Assembly (NCBI RefSeq): GCF_014204415.1
Contig: NZ_JACHLE010000002.1
Span: 372,001 to 436,000, forward strand
From: Chryseobacterium defluvii
GTDB taxonomy: Bacteria; Bacteroidota; Bacteroidia; Flavobacteriales; Weeksellaceae
Direction: 5' to 3'
Length of the DNA stretch: 64,000 bases
Of the stretch, positions 1-8,287 are shown in pieces. Both the position numbers and the translations under genes were made by a program. The notes below the pieces were generated by a model. The model saw only the letters and a list, made by a program, of their open reading frames with translations, did not search any database and was not told the DNA's origin. The first letter of the stretch is position 1. Each line of letters starts with the position of its first letter.

Positions 1-1
1 G

Positions 2-118
2 ATCCATCGTTTTGGGAAAGACAGGTACATTGCCAATTTAGGACATGGTATTTTACCTAATATTCCGTTGGAAAATGCCGGGGCTTTTATCAGGGCTGTT
101 GTAGATTGGAAACCATAA
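2..118 (+). CDS. hemE: Uroporphyrinogen decarboxylase, C-terminal end (partial)
   Basis: The window opens inside a reading frame that ends at TAA 116-118. The 38 visible residues contain [15 protein letters not shown] followed by a short helix-like tail. This matches the highly conserved C-terminus of HemE, the cytosolic enzyme that decarboxylates uroporphyrinogen III to coproporphyrinogen III in haem synthesis. The start and active site lie outside the window, so the call rests only on this tail. The gene is convergent with sufS. Confidence 0.8.
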   Translation: MHRFGKDRYIANLGHGILPNIPLENAGAFIRAVVDWKP

Positions 119-239
119 TTCCAGGTCACAAAAGAAGTTTTTTGAGGATTTGTTTCGCGCATAAAGGATTCATATAAGCTTAAAAAAATCGAATTTTTTA
201 AATATTTTCTGAATTTACCGTTTCATTTCACTTATAAAA
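119..239. other. hemE-sufS convergent spacer
   Basis: This AT-rich spacer lies between the hemE stop and the sufS terminator hairpin. I see no open frame and no structure in it apart from A/T runs near 181-200. Confidence 0.5.
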
Positions 240-262
240 AAGCCTCTGAAGATCAGAGGCTT
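240..262 (-). terminator. Intrinsic terminator of sufS
   Basis: A perfect 10-bp stem, AAGCCTCTGA (240-249) with TCAGAGGCTT (253-262), closes a 3-nt loop. On the minus strand it is followed by a T run. It lies just past the sufS stop. Confidence 0.85.
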
Positions 263-269
263 CAATCTA

Positions 270-1490
270 TTATGAGAGCATTTGCCTTGCTTTTCTGACT
301 CCTTCCACTAAGAGATCAATTTCCTGGAATGTATTATACACTGCGAAGCTTGCCCTCACTGTTCCGGCAATATTAAAGAAATCCATGATAGGCTGTGTGC
401 AGTGGTGCCCTGTTCTTACAGCGATCCCCATTTTATCAAGGATCATCCCTACATCGGAGGAAATACCTATTCCTTCTAAATTAAAGGAAACTACACCCGT
501 TCTTTTCGTCTTTTCTCCGTATACTTTCAATCCTTCTATTTCCAGCAGTTGTTTTTGAGCATATTCCAAAAGGGCGTTTTCGTGATTCTGAATATTTTCA
601 TGTCCGATCTTTTCAATAAAATCCACAGCAGCTCCCAATGCTATATTTCCGCCTACATTCGGGGTCCCGGCTTCATATTTAAATGGCAAAGCAGCATATG
701 TTGTCCCTTCGAACGAGCAAGTAGCAATCATTTCTCCTCCGCCATGAAAAGGCGGAAGGGATTCCAAAACATGCTGTTTTCCATATACGATCCCGGTTCC
801 CATTGGGGCATACATTTTATGGCCTGAAAATACAAAGAAATCACAGTCCAGTTTTTGAACATCAATGTTAAAATGCGGAACAGACTGCGCGCCATCGATC
901 ACTATATAGGCTTCTGAATTTTTTCTTGTCTTAGCAATAATCTCTTCAATAGGGTTTACAATCCCCAAAGCATTGGAAACCTGATTTACAGAAACCACTT
1001 TTGTTCTCTCATTCAGATACTGATCCAGATAATCCAACTGAAGTATCCCGTTCTCATCCATTGGGATTACTCTGAGCCGTGCTCCTGTCCTTTCACAAAG
1101 CAACTGCCACGGAACTATATTGGAGTGATGCTCAAGGTATGAAATAATGATCTCATCGTCTTTTTTAATTTTTTGGGTTAAAATATAGGCAATGAGGTTC
1201 AAACCTTCTGTCGTTCCTTTTGTAAAGATAACTTCAAAATCATGCTTTGCATTAATGAATTTCTGGATCTTTCTTCTTGAAAGTTCCATCTCTTCTGTTG
1301 CCAATTGGCTCAAAGTGTGAATTCCTCTGTGAACGTTGGCATTGATCTCGGTATAGTATTTATTCCAAACCTCTAAAACCGAATCCGGTTTTTGGGATGT
1401 CGCTGCATTATCCAGATAAACCAATGGTTTACCATTTACCTGCCTGTTTAATATAGAAAACTGACTTCTTATTTCCTGAATGTCAAACAT
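270..1490 (-). CDS. sufS: Cysteine desulfurase SufS
   Basis: This 406-aa class-V PLP aminotransferase-fold enzyme removes sulfur from L-cysteine as a persulfide and feeds it to the SUF scaffold for Fe-S cluster assembly. The PLP lysine is Lys225 in FSGHK. The catalytic cysteine is Cys364 in RTGHHC, the spacing typical of group II desulfurases (SufS) rather than IscS. The length is normal. It is transcribed alone: a -7 box lies upstream and a strong terminator downstream. It is about 33 kb from sufABCD in this window, and no sufE or sufU is visible. An inverted repeat overlaps the probable transcription start. Confidence 0.95.
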   Translation of the reverse strand: MFDIQEIRSQFSILNRQVNGKPLVYLDNAATSQKPDSVLEVWNKYYTEINANVHRGIHTLSQLATEEMELSRRKIQKFINAKHDFEVIFTKGTTEGLNLIAYILTQKIKKDDEIIISYLEHHSNIVPWQLLCERTGARLRVIPMDENGILQLDYLDQYLNERTKVVSVNQVSNALGIVNPIEEIIAKTRKNSEAYIVIDGAQSVPHFNIDVQKLDCDFFVFSGHKMYAPMGTGIVYGKQHVLESLPPFHGGGEMIATCSFEGTTYAALPFKYEAGTPNVGGNIALGAAVDFIEKIGHENIQNHENALLEYAQKQLLEIEGLKVYGEKTKRTGVVSFNLEGIGISSDVGMILDKMGIAVRTGHHCTQPIMDFFNIAGTVRASFAVYNTFQEIDLLVEGVRKARQMLS

Positions 1491-1514
1491 TTATTAAAAT
1501 TTTATCATTAAAAC

Positions 1515-1531
1515 TGTTCTTATTTAGAACA
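1515..1531 (-). promoter_or_regulatory. Inverted repeat in the sufS leader
   Basis: TGTTCT (1515-1520) and AGAACA (1526-1531) form a perfect 6-bp dyad with a 5-nt spacer. It lies 3 nt downstream of the sufS -7 box, so it would cover the transcription start or the first bases of the mRNA. It could be a repressor site or an RNA hairpin. No regulator can be assigned from sequence. Confidence 0.35.
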
Positions 1532-1534
1532 TTT

Positions 1535-1542
1535 CAAATTTA
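1535..1542 (-). promoter_or_regulatory. -7 box of the sufS promoter
   Basis: The minus strand reads TAAATTTG, an exact match to the Bacteroidota primary-sigma consensus TAnnTTTG, about 45 nt before the sufS ATG. No clear TTTG is visible at -33. Confidence 0.55.
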
Positions 1543-1558
1543 CGGCTTTTTTTCTAAA

Positions 1559-1599
1559 AGTTGATTTGGGTTGAGGGTTGATAGTTGTCAGTTGATGGA
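1559..1599. repeat. Degenerate GTTGATR tandem tract
   Basis: The spacer between rplY and sufS carries about five imperfect copies of a 7-8 bp unit (GTTGATT, GGTTGAG, GGTTGATA, GTTGTCA, GTTGATGG). It has no coding capacity and sits upstream of the sufS promoter. Confidence 0.4.
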
Positions 1600-1662
1600 A
1601 ATATATGGCGGCTAAGTTTAAGGCTTTGCCTTAGAAGATTTATGCATTTTGTGTAAATAAAA

Positions 1663-1687
1663 AAACCTGCCAAAATTTGACAGGTTT
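1663..1687 (-). terminator. Intrinsic terminator of the prs-rplY unit
   Basis: AAACCTG (1663-1669) pairs with CAGGTTT (1681-1687), with further pairing inside the loop. On the minus strand it is followed by a T run. It lies about 25 bp past the rplY stop. Confidence 0.75.
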
Positions 1688-1709
1688 ATATCTTATTAAT
1701 AAGCAATTC

Positions 1710-2357
1710 TTATTCTGCTGCAGTTTCTTCAGCTGCCGGAGCTGCTCCTTCTGTTGCTGCCTCAACTGTTTCTTCCTCTTCATCATCCTGCATTGCCGCA
1801 CCTCCTTTCATTGCATTTCTAGACATCTTAACAGCTGTGATAACTGCATTGTCAGGGTGCATGAATGTGTAAGCTGTATTTTTGATATCACCGATATAGA
1901 TTTTGTTACCAATCTTTAATGGAGTAACATCTACAACGATTTCATCAGGTAAGTTAGCTGGAATAGCTTTCAATTTTAATTTTCTGAAAGACTGACGTAG
2001 TACACCACCCGCTACAACACCTTTTGCACGTCCGGTAATTCTTACAGGAACTTCCATAATAACCGGCTTATCGGCTGATAGTTGATAGAAATCAATGTGA
2101 AGAATTTTGTCAGTGATCGGGTGGAACTGAATGTCCTGAAGAACAGCTGGAATTGTCTTACCGTCAACTTCAATAGATACCGTGTGTGCTTCAGGAGTGT
2201 ATACTAACCCTTTGAACGCTTTCTCTTCAGCAGAGAAGTTTAAAGGTGCTTCACCTCCATAAACAACACAAGGAACTAATTCAGCATCACGTAAAGCTTT
2301 TGTAGACTTTTTGCCCACGTTTTCTCTTTTTGTACCTTGAATTGTAATAGATTTCAT
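1710..2357 (-). CDS. rplY: 50S ribosomal protein L25 / general stress protein Ctc
   Basis: This 215-aa protein has the L25/TL5/CTC layout. An N-terminal 5S-rRNA-binding beta-barrel begins [21 protein letters not shown] second beta domain (roughly residues 95-180) is typical of the long CTC form, and the tail is acidic and Ala/Glu-rich. It binds 5S rRNA in the large subunit. It follows prs by 57 bp on the same strand; prs-ctc adjacency is widespread in bacteria, and no separate promoter is seen, so the two are probably cotranscribed. The ATG start is supported by the conserved first strand. Confidence 0.93.
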   Translation of the reverse strand: MKSITIQGTKRENVGKKSTKALRDAELVPCVVYGGEAPLNFSAEEKAFKGLVYTPEAHTVSIEVDGKTIPAVLQDIQFHPITDKILHIDFYQLSADKPVIMEVPVRITGRAKGVVAGGVLRQSFRKLKLKAIPANLPDEIVVDVTPLKIGNKIYIGDIKNTAYTFMHPDNAVITAVKMSRNAMKGGAAMQDDEEEETVEAATEGAAPAAEETAAE

Positions 2358-2414
2358 TTATAAAAATTTAAAAAATTGTTTCAATAATTAATTGCGCAAA
2401 CCCCTAAAAATCAA

Positions 2415-3353
2415 TTAAATAACAAATTTACTACTAATTGATCTGTGCTCATGAACCATCTTCATAACATCTGCAAATAATGGGGCGCAAGATAGCACTT
2501 TTATTTTAGTTGACAAATTATTTTTAACAGGAATTGAGTCAGTTACAATAACTTCCATAATTTTTGAGTTTTCAATATTCTCATAAGCTTTTCCTGAAAG
2601 CACTCCGTGAGTGGCCATTGCCCTAACTGTTTTAGCTCCTTTCTCTATTAATATATCTGCCGCTTTACAAAGGGTACCTGCCGTATCTATCATATCATCT
2701 ATAAGGATCACATTTTTTCCTTCAACATCCCCGATAAGGAACATTTCTTCTACCACATTCGCTTTCTTTCTTTCCTTATAAGCAATTACGACTTCTGCCC
2801 CTAAATGCCCTGCATAGTTTTTTGCTCTTTTTGCCCCTCCCATATCAGGGGAAGCAATGGTAAGGTTATCTAATTGTAAAGATTTTATGTAATCTACAAA
2901 GATCGTAGATGCATACAGATGGTCTACCGGAATTTCAAAGAATCCCTGGATTTGGTCTGCATGGAGATCCATCGTCATGATTCTTGTAGCTCCCGCTGCG
3001 GTCAGCAGATTGGCAACCAACTTTGCCCCGATTGGAGCTCTTGGCTGGTCCTTTCTGTCCTGTCTTGCAAGCCCAAAGTAAGGAAGCACCACCGTTATAC
3101 TTTTCGCAGAAGCCCTTTTTGCCGCATCAATCATCAGAAGAAGCTCCAAAAGATTGTCTGCAGGCGGAAATGTAGACCCGATCAGGAAAACTCTTCCTCC
3201 TCTTACCGACTCATCTAAAACCGGTTCGAATTCCCCGTCACTAAACTCCTGAAAGTTGATTTTCCCTAATTGCTGCCCATAATACTGGGCAATATTCTCT
3301 GCCAAGACCCTGCTTGTCCTGGTACAAAATAGATAACTTAACTGTTCGGCCAT
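2415..3353 (-). CDS. prs: Ribose-phosphate pyrophosphokinase
   Basis: This 312-aa enzyme makes PRPP from ribose-5-phosphate and ATP for purine, pyrimidine, histidine, tryptophan and NAD synthesis. It has the PRPP synthetase signature DLHADQIQGFF (129-139), the flexible-loop motif YFGLARQDRK (92-101) and the PRPP-binding loop VILIDDMIDTAGT (215-227). Length and motifs are those of a class I enzyme. It is first in a two-gene unit with rplY. Two other PRPP-linked functions, apt and ribH, lie elsewhere in the window, but no regulatory link is visible. Confidence 0.97.
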   Translation of the reverse strand: MAEQLSYLFCTRTSRVLAENIAQYYGQQLGKINFQEFSDGEFEPVLDESVRGGRVFLIGSTFPPADNLLELLLMIDAAKRASAKSITVVLPYFGLARQDRKDQPRAPIGAKLVANLLTAAGATRIMTMDLHADQIQGFFEIPVDHLYASTIFVDYIKSLQLDNLTIASPDMGGAKRAKNYAGHLGAEVVIAYKERKKANVVEEMFLIGDVEGKNVILIDDMIDTAGTLCKAADILIEKGAKTVRAMATHGVLSGKAYENIENSKIMEVIVTDSIPVKNNLSTKIKVLSCAPLFADVMKMVHEHRSISSKFVI

Positions 3354-3373
3354 TTTTACTTTTTAAAGATTTG

Positions 3374-3381
3374 CAAATTTA
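3374..3381 (-). promoter_or_regulatory. -7 box upstream of prs
   Basis: The minus strand reads TAAATTTG, 20 nt before the prs ATG and right after the terminator of the preceding gene. The -33 element is not clear because the terminator hairpin occupies that position. Confidence 0.5.
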
Positions 3382-3384
3382 AAA

Positions 3385-3413
3385 AAAACCACAAGAATTT
3401 CTCCTGTGGTTTT
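3385..3413 (-). terminator. Terminator of the FadL-esterase unit
   Basis: AAAACCACA (3385-3393) pairs with TGTGGTTTT (3405-3413). The minus-strand transcript then runs into eight T's. It separates the lipid-esterase operon from prs. Confidence 0.8.
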
Positions 3414-3435
3414 AAGTTTTTTATCTCCTTATTTA

Positions 3436-4968
3436 TTAAGGGAATTTCACTCCTGAATATTTATTAGGATCTACCTGTGGCAATGTAGATTTATATTTAG
3501 TATTGATTGCTTTAATAAATTCGTTGGCGACAACTGCGTATCCTCTACCTGTAAGGTGTACTCCGTCTAAAGAAAAAGTACCTCCTGTCACAAATCTTGC
3601 AGTGTATTTTACCCCGTCAAATGAAATTCCTGACTGGCCATTAAGTTCAACCATCTTTTTATTAGCATCCACAAAGGCTAATCCATAAGTATCTGCTAAT
3701 GATTTGATAGAAGTATTATATGCATCTATCGCTGTTTTTACACTAGCTGCTTCTGCTTTAGTCAGCACATGCTGGTTTTGCAAAGGATAAGAAATTCCAT
3801 ATACATTAGCCGGTGCAGGTGCTCCCGGTGCTACAGTTCCTATAAGGGATCTTGTTGTAAGAAGAATATAATCTTCTGCTGTAGTTTGTCTTGCCTGCCC
3901 AAAAATCTGTCCGAAAGCAGTCGCTGTAGGCGCTCCTAAAGATGGAGTTAACGCTGCTGTAAGCTGGGCTGATAAATTCGGAAGAGAAGTATCTTTAATT
4001 AAAACAGGGTTTGAAGATGTGGAAGAAAGTAAATTAATCCTGTCTCCTGCACCGAAAGCAGTAAGCGCCTGTTTAAGCGGCCCGTATAAGCTTGCATTCA
4101 AAGTGGCAAGATTGGATCCCAAAGCACTTGGTGTCAAAGGATTATATGGCACCGTTGTAAAATAAGGAATAGACGTTACATAAGGGATATTGGCAATAAC
4201 TCCTTTTGTAGTACCCCCTGCTTTTAATGCGTCCAAAGCGGCTTTAATAGAACCGGCAACAACATTAGGGTCGGAAATATCATTAGATCCGTAAGTAGCA
4301 GGATTCGTGTTTCCAGCCTGATTTACTCCAGACCCTCCGCTCGTTGCATAGCTTAAAACATCATTGTTCCCGATCCAAAGGGAAAAGAATGTCGGATGCT
4401 GAGCAACAGCATCACCTACAACCGTAGAAGTGGTACTTGAAGAGAATCTAACGTAGTACGGGTTAGCCGTCCCGGCCATCACTCCTGCAACATTACCATA
4501 TCCCGGTGCTACCAGATGGAATGATTTCGCTCCGGGAACTCCAAAGTTATTCAATGCTCCCGTCACCTTATTCATTATATTGGTAGTAGGTGCAGCAGCT
4601 ACATTTACAATCTCAGGGGACCCGTTTATAAAGGACTTGATATATACCTTTGTAGCCTGAATAGGTGTAGTCCCCAACAGCAAGCCTCCATTGTTATCAG
4701 CCATTAAAGGCTGCATAAAATCTCCTCCTCCGGCAAGTTTCATTTGCCCGGCGATGATATTGGGATATGACTCAACCTGTCCGTCAATATATAATGCATT
4801 ATCTCTGTATCCGGATGTTAACGAGTTTCCTAAAGAAACATATTTAGAGAAATTCGCCTCTCCGGCAGTTACCTGCATATCTTTTACATCCGTATCAAAA
4901 TCATCCTCACAGCTTGTTGTGAAAAGAAACGCGGAAATCGCAATTGTAGATATTATAATTTTTTTCAT
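3436..4968 (-). CDS. SGNH/GDSL-type outer-membrane lipoprotein esterase
   Basis: This 510-aa protein has a lipoprotein signal ending at Cys20. The SGNH hydrolase blocks are in order: GNSL with nucleophile Ser49 (block I), a Gly in NFGVPG near 143 (block II), GNND at 200-203 (block III), and DGVHLT with Asp468 and His471 (block V). The family hydrolyses carboxylic esters of lipids or acylated sugars. It lies 10 bp downstream of a FadL-type porin on the same strand, so the pair probably releases fatty acids at the outer membrane and imports them. The exact substrate is unknown. The insert between blocks III and V is long and Thr/Ala-rich. Confidence 0.85.
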   Translation of the reverse strand: MKKIIISTIAISAFLFTTSCEDDFDTDVKDMQVTAGEANFSKYVSLGNSLTSGYRDNALYIDGQVESYPNIIAGQMKLAGGGDFMQPLMADNNGGLLLGTTPIQATKVYIKSFINGSPEIVNVAAAPTTNIMNKVTGALNNFGVPGAKSFHLVAPGYGNVAGVMAGTANPYYVRFSSSTTSTVVGDAVAQHPTFFSLWIGNNDVLSYATSGGSGVNQAGNTNPATYGSNDISDPNVVAGSIKAALDALKAGGTTKGVIANIPYVTSIPYFTTVPYNPLTPSALGSNLATLNASLYGPLKQALTAFGAGDRINLLSSTSSNPVLIKDTSLPNLSAQLTAALTPSLGAPTATAFGQIFGQARQTTAEDYILLTTRSLIGTVAPGAPAPANVYGISYPLQNQHVLTKAEAASVKTAIDAYNTSIKSLADTYGLAFVDANKKMVELNGQSGISFDGVKYTARFVTGGTFSLDGVHLTGRGYAVVANEFIKAINTKYKSTLPQVDPNKYSGVKFP

Positions 4969-4978
4969 AGTCTTTCAA

Positions 4979-6214
4979 TTAAAAAGCATTATACGATAAA
5001 CCTAAACCAAAGTAGAATGCTGTGGCTTTAGCCTGTCCGTAAAAACCGAGACCGGCATTTTTTACGTCTCTGGCCTGAGGCATTGCATATCCTCCGGCAA
5101 CATCAACTCCGAATTGCTTCAGCTTAAATCCTACCCCACCTGTAACTACATAAGTATTAAAGGAAGGTGTCTCAGGAATGAAATTCTCATCAGTATAAGG
5201 AGATTCGTCATAATAAGCTCCCAAACGACCATAGATCATATCATTGAACGCATATTGTGTACCCAATCTAAATGTTTTTGCATTTCTAAAGTTTTTAGGA
5301 GATACCAAAATCGTTGGGTCAGCCTGGTTTCCAACAGGAGCATTCGCAAAATCTAATGTAAGCCTGCTGTATCTTTCCCATCCGTGGTAATTAAAATCTG
5401 CAGAAACTAACCATTTTGGAGTGATCTTATAGGTCAAACCGATCGTATATTCTTCTACTAATGGTAATGTCGCTTTAAATTTATCCTGTCCTGAAGCATC
5501 AAGGCCTAACAAAGGATAAACGGATGATGAAGGGAATTTAAATGTTGCAGTTCCGTCTTCAGCCTTCATATCCACTGCTGAACGGTAAGCAATACTCATA
5601 TCCAGTTTCGGATCCGGCCTGAAATAGAAGCCAAAGCTATATCCATGTCCGCTTGCTTTGTCATCATTAATATTAAGCTCTCCTCCAAACTGAGTAACAG
5701 CTTTGTCCCAATCCACTTTTCCCTTTGCGTAAATATAACTTGCTCCGAAGGACAACCAAGGTGCCAGCTTTACTGAAACCATAGGCTGAAAATAGAAACT
5801 CTTCAGTTCCAACTTCTGAACCATTTCTTTTCCTTCCCAGTCACTTGGCCATTCGATAGTACTTCCAAAAGGAGTGGTAACGCTTAAACCAATAGATAAA
5901 TTCTCTAATGGCCTGTAGGCGATTGCTGCATAAATAGGAGTCCCGGTAGGGTTATCTGTTTCTGTACTCTGCAAGGTATTCAGGTTCTGAAAAGTAATTC
6001 TATTACTTGCCCCAAATCCTCCTGCCACTATACTTAGCTTAGAAGGAATGAATGACATACCTGCAGGATTGAAGAATGCCACACTTGCATCTTCAGCATG
6101 AGCACTGGTATGTGCCATTGCCAATTGTTTCACCCCCTGCAGAGAAACCCTAAAGCCTCCGGCATAAGATAAAACGCCTGCCAATAATGCAGTTGATACT
6201 AATATTTTTTTCAT
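4979..6214 (-). CDS. OmpP1/FadL/TodX-family outer-membrane transporter
   Basis: This 411-aa protein begins with a Sec signal (cleavage near residue 19). It shows the family hallmark of an N-terminal hatch with SAHAEDASVAFFNPAGM, followed by alternating amphipathic beta strands ending in an aromatic-rich C-terminal strand (FYFGLGLSYNAF). FadL proteins form 14-strand barrels that pass long-chain fatty acids or other hydrophobic molecules. It is the first gene of a two-gene unit with the SGNH esterase. A -7 box lies 20 nt upstream. I leave the symbol empty because several paralogues per genome are usual in Flavobacteriia. Confidence 0.9.
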   Translation of the reverse strand: MKKILVSTALLAGVLSYAGGFRVSLQGVKQLAMAHTSAHAEDASVAFFNPAGMSFIPSKLSIVAGGFGASNRITFQNLNTLQSTETDNPTGTPIYAAIAYRPLENLSIGLSVTTPFGSTIEWPSDWEGKEMVQKLELKSFYFQPMVSVKLAPWLSFGASYIYAKGKVDWDKAVTQFGGELNINDDKASGHGYSFGFYFRPDPKLDMSIAYRSAVDMKAEDGTATFKFPSSSVYPLLGLDASGQDKFKATLPLVEEYTIGLTYKITPKWLVSADFNYHGWERYSRLTLDFANAPVGNQADPTILVSPKNFRNAKTFRLGTQYAFNDMIYGRLGAYYDESPYTDENFIPETPSFNTYVVTGGVGFKLKQFGVDVAGGYAMPQARDVKNAGLGFYGQAKATAFYFGLGLSYNAF

Positions 6215-6233
6215 AGACTATTATTATATAAGC

Positions 6234-6241
6234 CAAATATA
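6234..6241 (-). promoter_or_regulatory. -7 box of the FadL promoter
   Basis: The minus strand reads TATATTTG (TAnnTTTG), 20 nt before the ATG of the FadL gene. The -33 element is not clear. Confidence 0.5.
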
Positions 6242-6461
6242 AAATTATTTTGGTTACATCTGTTAATATTTCTTAATATTTTAAACAATCCCCGAAAAGA
6301 AAATTATGTTTGAAATAGCATTTTGATAAAAACCCGCCTCAATTGTACACATAACAGGATATTAGCAATATTTCGCATGCCACGCATATTTCCGTTTAAT
6401 ATTAAACAGCACTGATTATGAATATTTGATATTTTTAGAATTACATAAAGATAAAAATATA

Positions 6462-6469
6462 TAAATTTG
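6462..6469 (+). promoter_or_regulatory. -7 box of the ricT-gldH-PBP1A promoter
   Basis: TAAATTTG lies 20 nt before the ATG at 6490 and matches TAnnTTTG exactly. The -33 element is unclear. Confidence 0.55.
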
Positions 6470-6489
6470 CAAGATTAAATATATATAAT

Positions 6490-7827
6490 ATGAGTTGTGG
6501 ATGCAAAACATCCGGCGATTCTGCACATTCCTGCGGAACGAAGTCCGCGAATGGCTGTGAAAATGTAAATACCTGTGGTAATAGTTATAAATTAAGTGTT
6601 TTTGACTGGCTTTCCAACATCAGCAATCCCACACCTAACAGGTGTGATTTTGTAGAAGTTAGGTTTAAAAATGACAGAAAATCATTTTATAAAAATGTAA
6701 ACAATATCCCTTTACATATAGGTAGCGTAGTAACAGTAGAATCCAGCCCGGGACATGATGTAGGTGTAGTGAGTCTCACCGGAGAATTAGTGAAAATTCA
6801 GATGAAAAAAAAGAAATTTTCGGAAGAATTGTCGCTTAAAATATACAGGCTGGCCAATCAAAAAGACATAGAAGTCTGGCAGGAAGCCCGAAAAAAAGAA
6901 GATAATGTAAAAATAGAAGCCCGAAAAATCGCTCACCGGCTTAACCTTGAAATGAAGGTTACCGATGTTGAGTATCAGGGAGATGCTTCAAAGATCACAT
7001 TTTATTATACTGCTGACAACAGGATAGACTTCAGACAGCTGATCAAAGACTATGCTGCCGCCTTCAGAACCAAAATCGATATGAAACAGATCGGGTTCAG
7101 ACAGGAAGCTGCAAAAGTAGGAGGTATCGGCTCCTGTGGAAGAGAACTTTGCTGTTCCACATGGCTTACCGATTTCAGATCTGTCAATACCAATGTCGCA
7201 AGATATCAGCAGCTTAGCATCAATCCACAAAAATTAGCCGGACAATGTGGTAAACTGAAATGCTGCCTCAACTATGAGCTGGACAGCTACCTGGATGCCC
7301 TTTCTGATTTTCCATCTTCCTCCACGACATTGGAAACTGAAAAAGGACGAGCTTTTTGTATCAAAATAGATGTTTTCAAAAAGAAAATGTGGTTTGCCTA
7401 TGTAGAAAACTCTATTGCCTGGTATGATTTTGATATTGACCTGATTAAAAAACTGATCTCCAAAAATAAAAGAGGAGAAAAGACCCTTCCTCTTGAAGAC
7501 CTGAAACAGCCTGAAACAGCATTCCAGAGTATTGACCTGATCCAGGAAAATAATGTAGACCGGTTCGAAAGAAAAAACAAAGGTTCCCACAAAAATAAGA
7601 ACCAAAACAACAGACCGAATAGTCAGGGACAAAGGAAAAACAGACCTGAAAAACCCGACAGAGCCGAAAACACAGCAGCAAATTCCGGTAATCAGCCCAG
7701 GCAGCAAAGGCCGCCACAGGTAGGTCAACTGGAAAAAGTGGAAGCTGTTCCTGATGCTGAAAAAAAACCGCACAACAAGAAAAATTTCAAGAAAAAATAT
7801 CCTCCCAAAAAAGATAAAAATGCGTAA
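6490..7827 (+). CDS. ricT: PSP1-domain protein, RicT/YaaT-like
   Basis: This 445-aa cytoplasmic protein has a Cys-rich N-terminus (seven Cys in the first 30 residues). The PSP1 domain (about 45-290) carries the family's cysteine motifs GSCGRELCC and CGKLKCCLNYE. A basic Lys/Asn/Gln/Pro-rich disordered tail runs from about 355 to the end. In Bacillus, RicT joins RicA and RicF in an Fe-S-containing complex that affects RNase Y-dependent mRNA maturation; its role in Bacteroidota is not settled. The last 8 bases overlap gldH, and a PBP1A gene follows, an arrangement I recall in other Flavobacteriia. The tail is longer than in Firmicute homologues. Confidence 0.85.
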   Translation: MSCGCKTSGDSAHSCGTKSANGCENVNTCGNSYKLSVFDWLSNISNPTPNRCDFVEVRFKNDRKSFYKNVNNIPLHIGSVVTVESSPGHDVGVVSLTGELVKIQMKKKKFSEELSLKIYRLANQKDIEVWQEARKKEDNVKIEARKIAHRLNLEMKVTDVEYQGDASKITFYYTADNRIDFRQLIKDYAAAFRTKIDMKQIGFRQEAAKVGGIGSCGRELCCSTWLTDFRSVNTNVARYQQLSINPQKLAGQCGKLKCCLNYELDSYLDALSDFPSSSTTLETEKGRAFCIKIDVFKKKMWFAYVENSIAWYDFDIDLIKKLISKNKRGEKTLPLEDLKQPETAFQSIDLIQENNVDRFERKNKGSHKNKNQNNRPNSQGQRKNRPEKPDRAENTAANSGNQPRQQRPPQVGQLEKVEAVPDAEKKPHNKKNFKKKYPPKKDKNA

Positions 7828-8281
7828 AATTTTAGGATTATTACCCCTTATCCTTTTCTTTAGCTGTACCTCATCAGGAGAAAACATCATCATGAATTCC
7901 GTTGATAATAAATGGAATAAGAAAAGTGAACAAAAATTTAATCTTGAAATTTCAGATCCGCAGAATCCTAAAAATATTATATTTGTTGTAAGAAACAATG
8001 ACGATTATCCTTACAGCAACATAAGGTTTATAGTAAATTTAACCAATCTTCAGAATAAGAAGAAAGAGACCGATACCCTGAACTATATTCTGGCAAAACC
8101 AAACGGAGAATGGCTTGGTACAGGTTTTGGAGATACGAAGGAGACACTCTTTCAATATAAACTGAATTACAAATTCCCCGGAAAAGGCACGTATGAAATC
8201 GGGCTCATCCAAGCCATGAGAAATGACGCTCTTCCCGGAATTGAAGATATCGGAGTAAAAATAGAAACGGCTAAACCGTAA
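7820..8281 (+). CDS. gldH: Gliding motility lipoprotein GldH
   Basis: This 153-aa lipoprotein has the lipobox LILFFSC with Cys16. I chose the ATG at 7820 because it gives a proper lipoprotein signal directly; the frame is open upstream to 7754, but those residues are only the out-of-phase shadow of the RicT tail. The body is a single beta-rich GldH domain with a typical SNIRFIVNLTNLQNKKKETDTL segment. GldH is needed for gliding and for the linked type IX secretion machinery in Flavobacterium johnsoniae. It overlaps ricT by 8 bases and is followed 6 bp later by PBP1A. Three T9SS cargo proteins elsewhere in the window fit an active system. Confidence 0.87.
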   Translation: MRKILGLLPLILFFSCTSSGENIIMNSVDNKWNKKSEQKFNLEISDPQNPKNIIFVVRNNDDYPYSNIRFIVNLTNLQNKKKETDTLNYILAKPNGEWLGTGFGDTKETLFQYKLNYKFPGKGTYEIGLIQAMRNDALPGIEDIGVKIETAKP

Positions 8282-8287
8282 CCATAC

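Larger units (their letters stand above)
6215..6489. other. Divergent promoter region (FadL / RicT)
   Basis: This 275-bp AT-rich region separates divergent genes. It holds a -7 box for each side and a perfect palindrome, TTTAATATTAAA, near 6398. No open frame was found. Confidence 0.5.

Noticed and set aside
6398..6409. TTTAATATTAAA palindrome in the FadL/RicT divergent region, and a similar TTAATA-A-TATTAA near 42138-42150 upstream of gdhA, as one regulator's operators
   Set aside because: Both are pure A/T in very AT-rich spacers, where such palindromes are frequent. They do not line up with the -7 boxes in a consistent way.
7754..7819. Extension of GldH to 7754
   Set aside because: It would put a Lys-rich shadow of the RicT tail in front of the lipoprotein signal. 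The ATG at 7820 starts exactly at the signal peptide.
7234..7998. Long antisense frame opposite the end of ricT and gldH
   Set aside because: Its Phe/Leu-rich translation mirrors the Lys/Asn/Glu-rich codons on the plus strand. It is a compositional shadow of the real genes.
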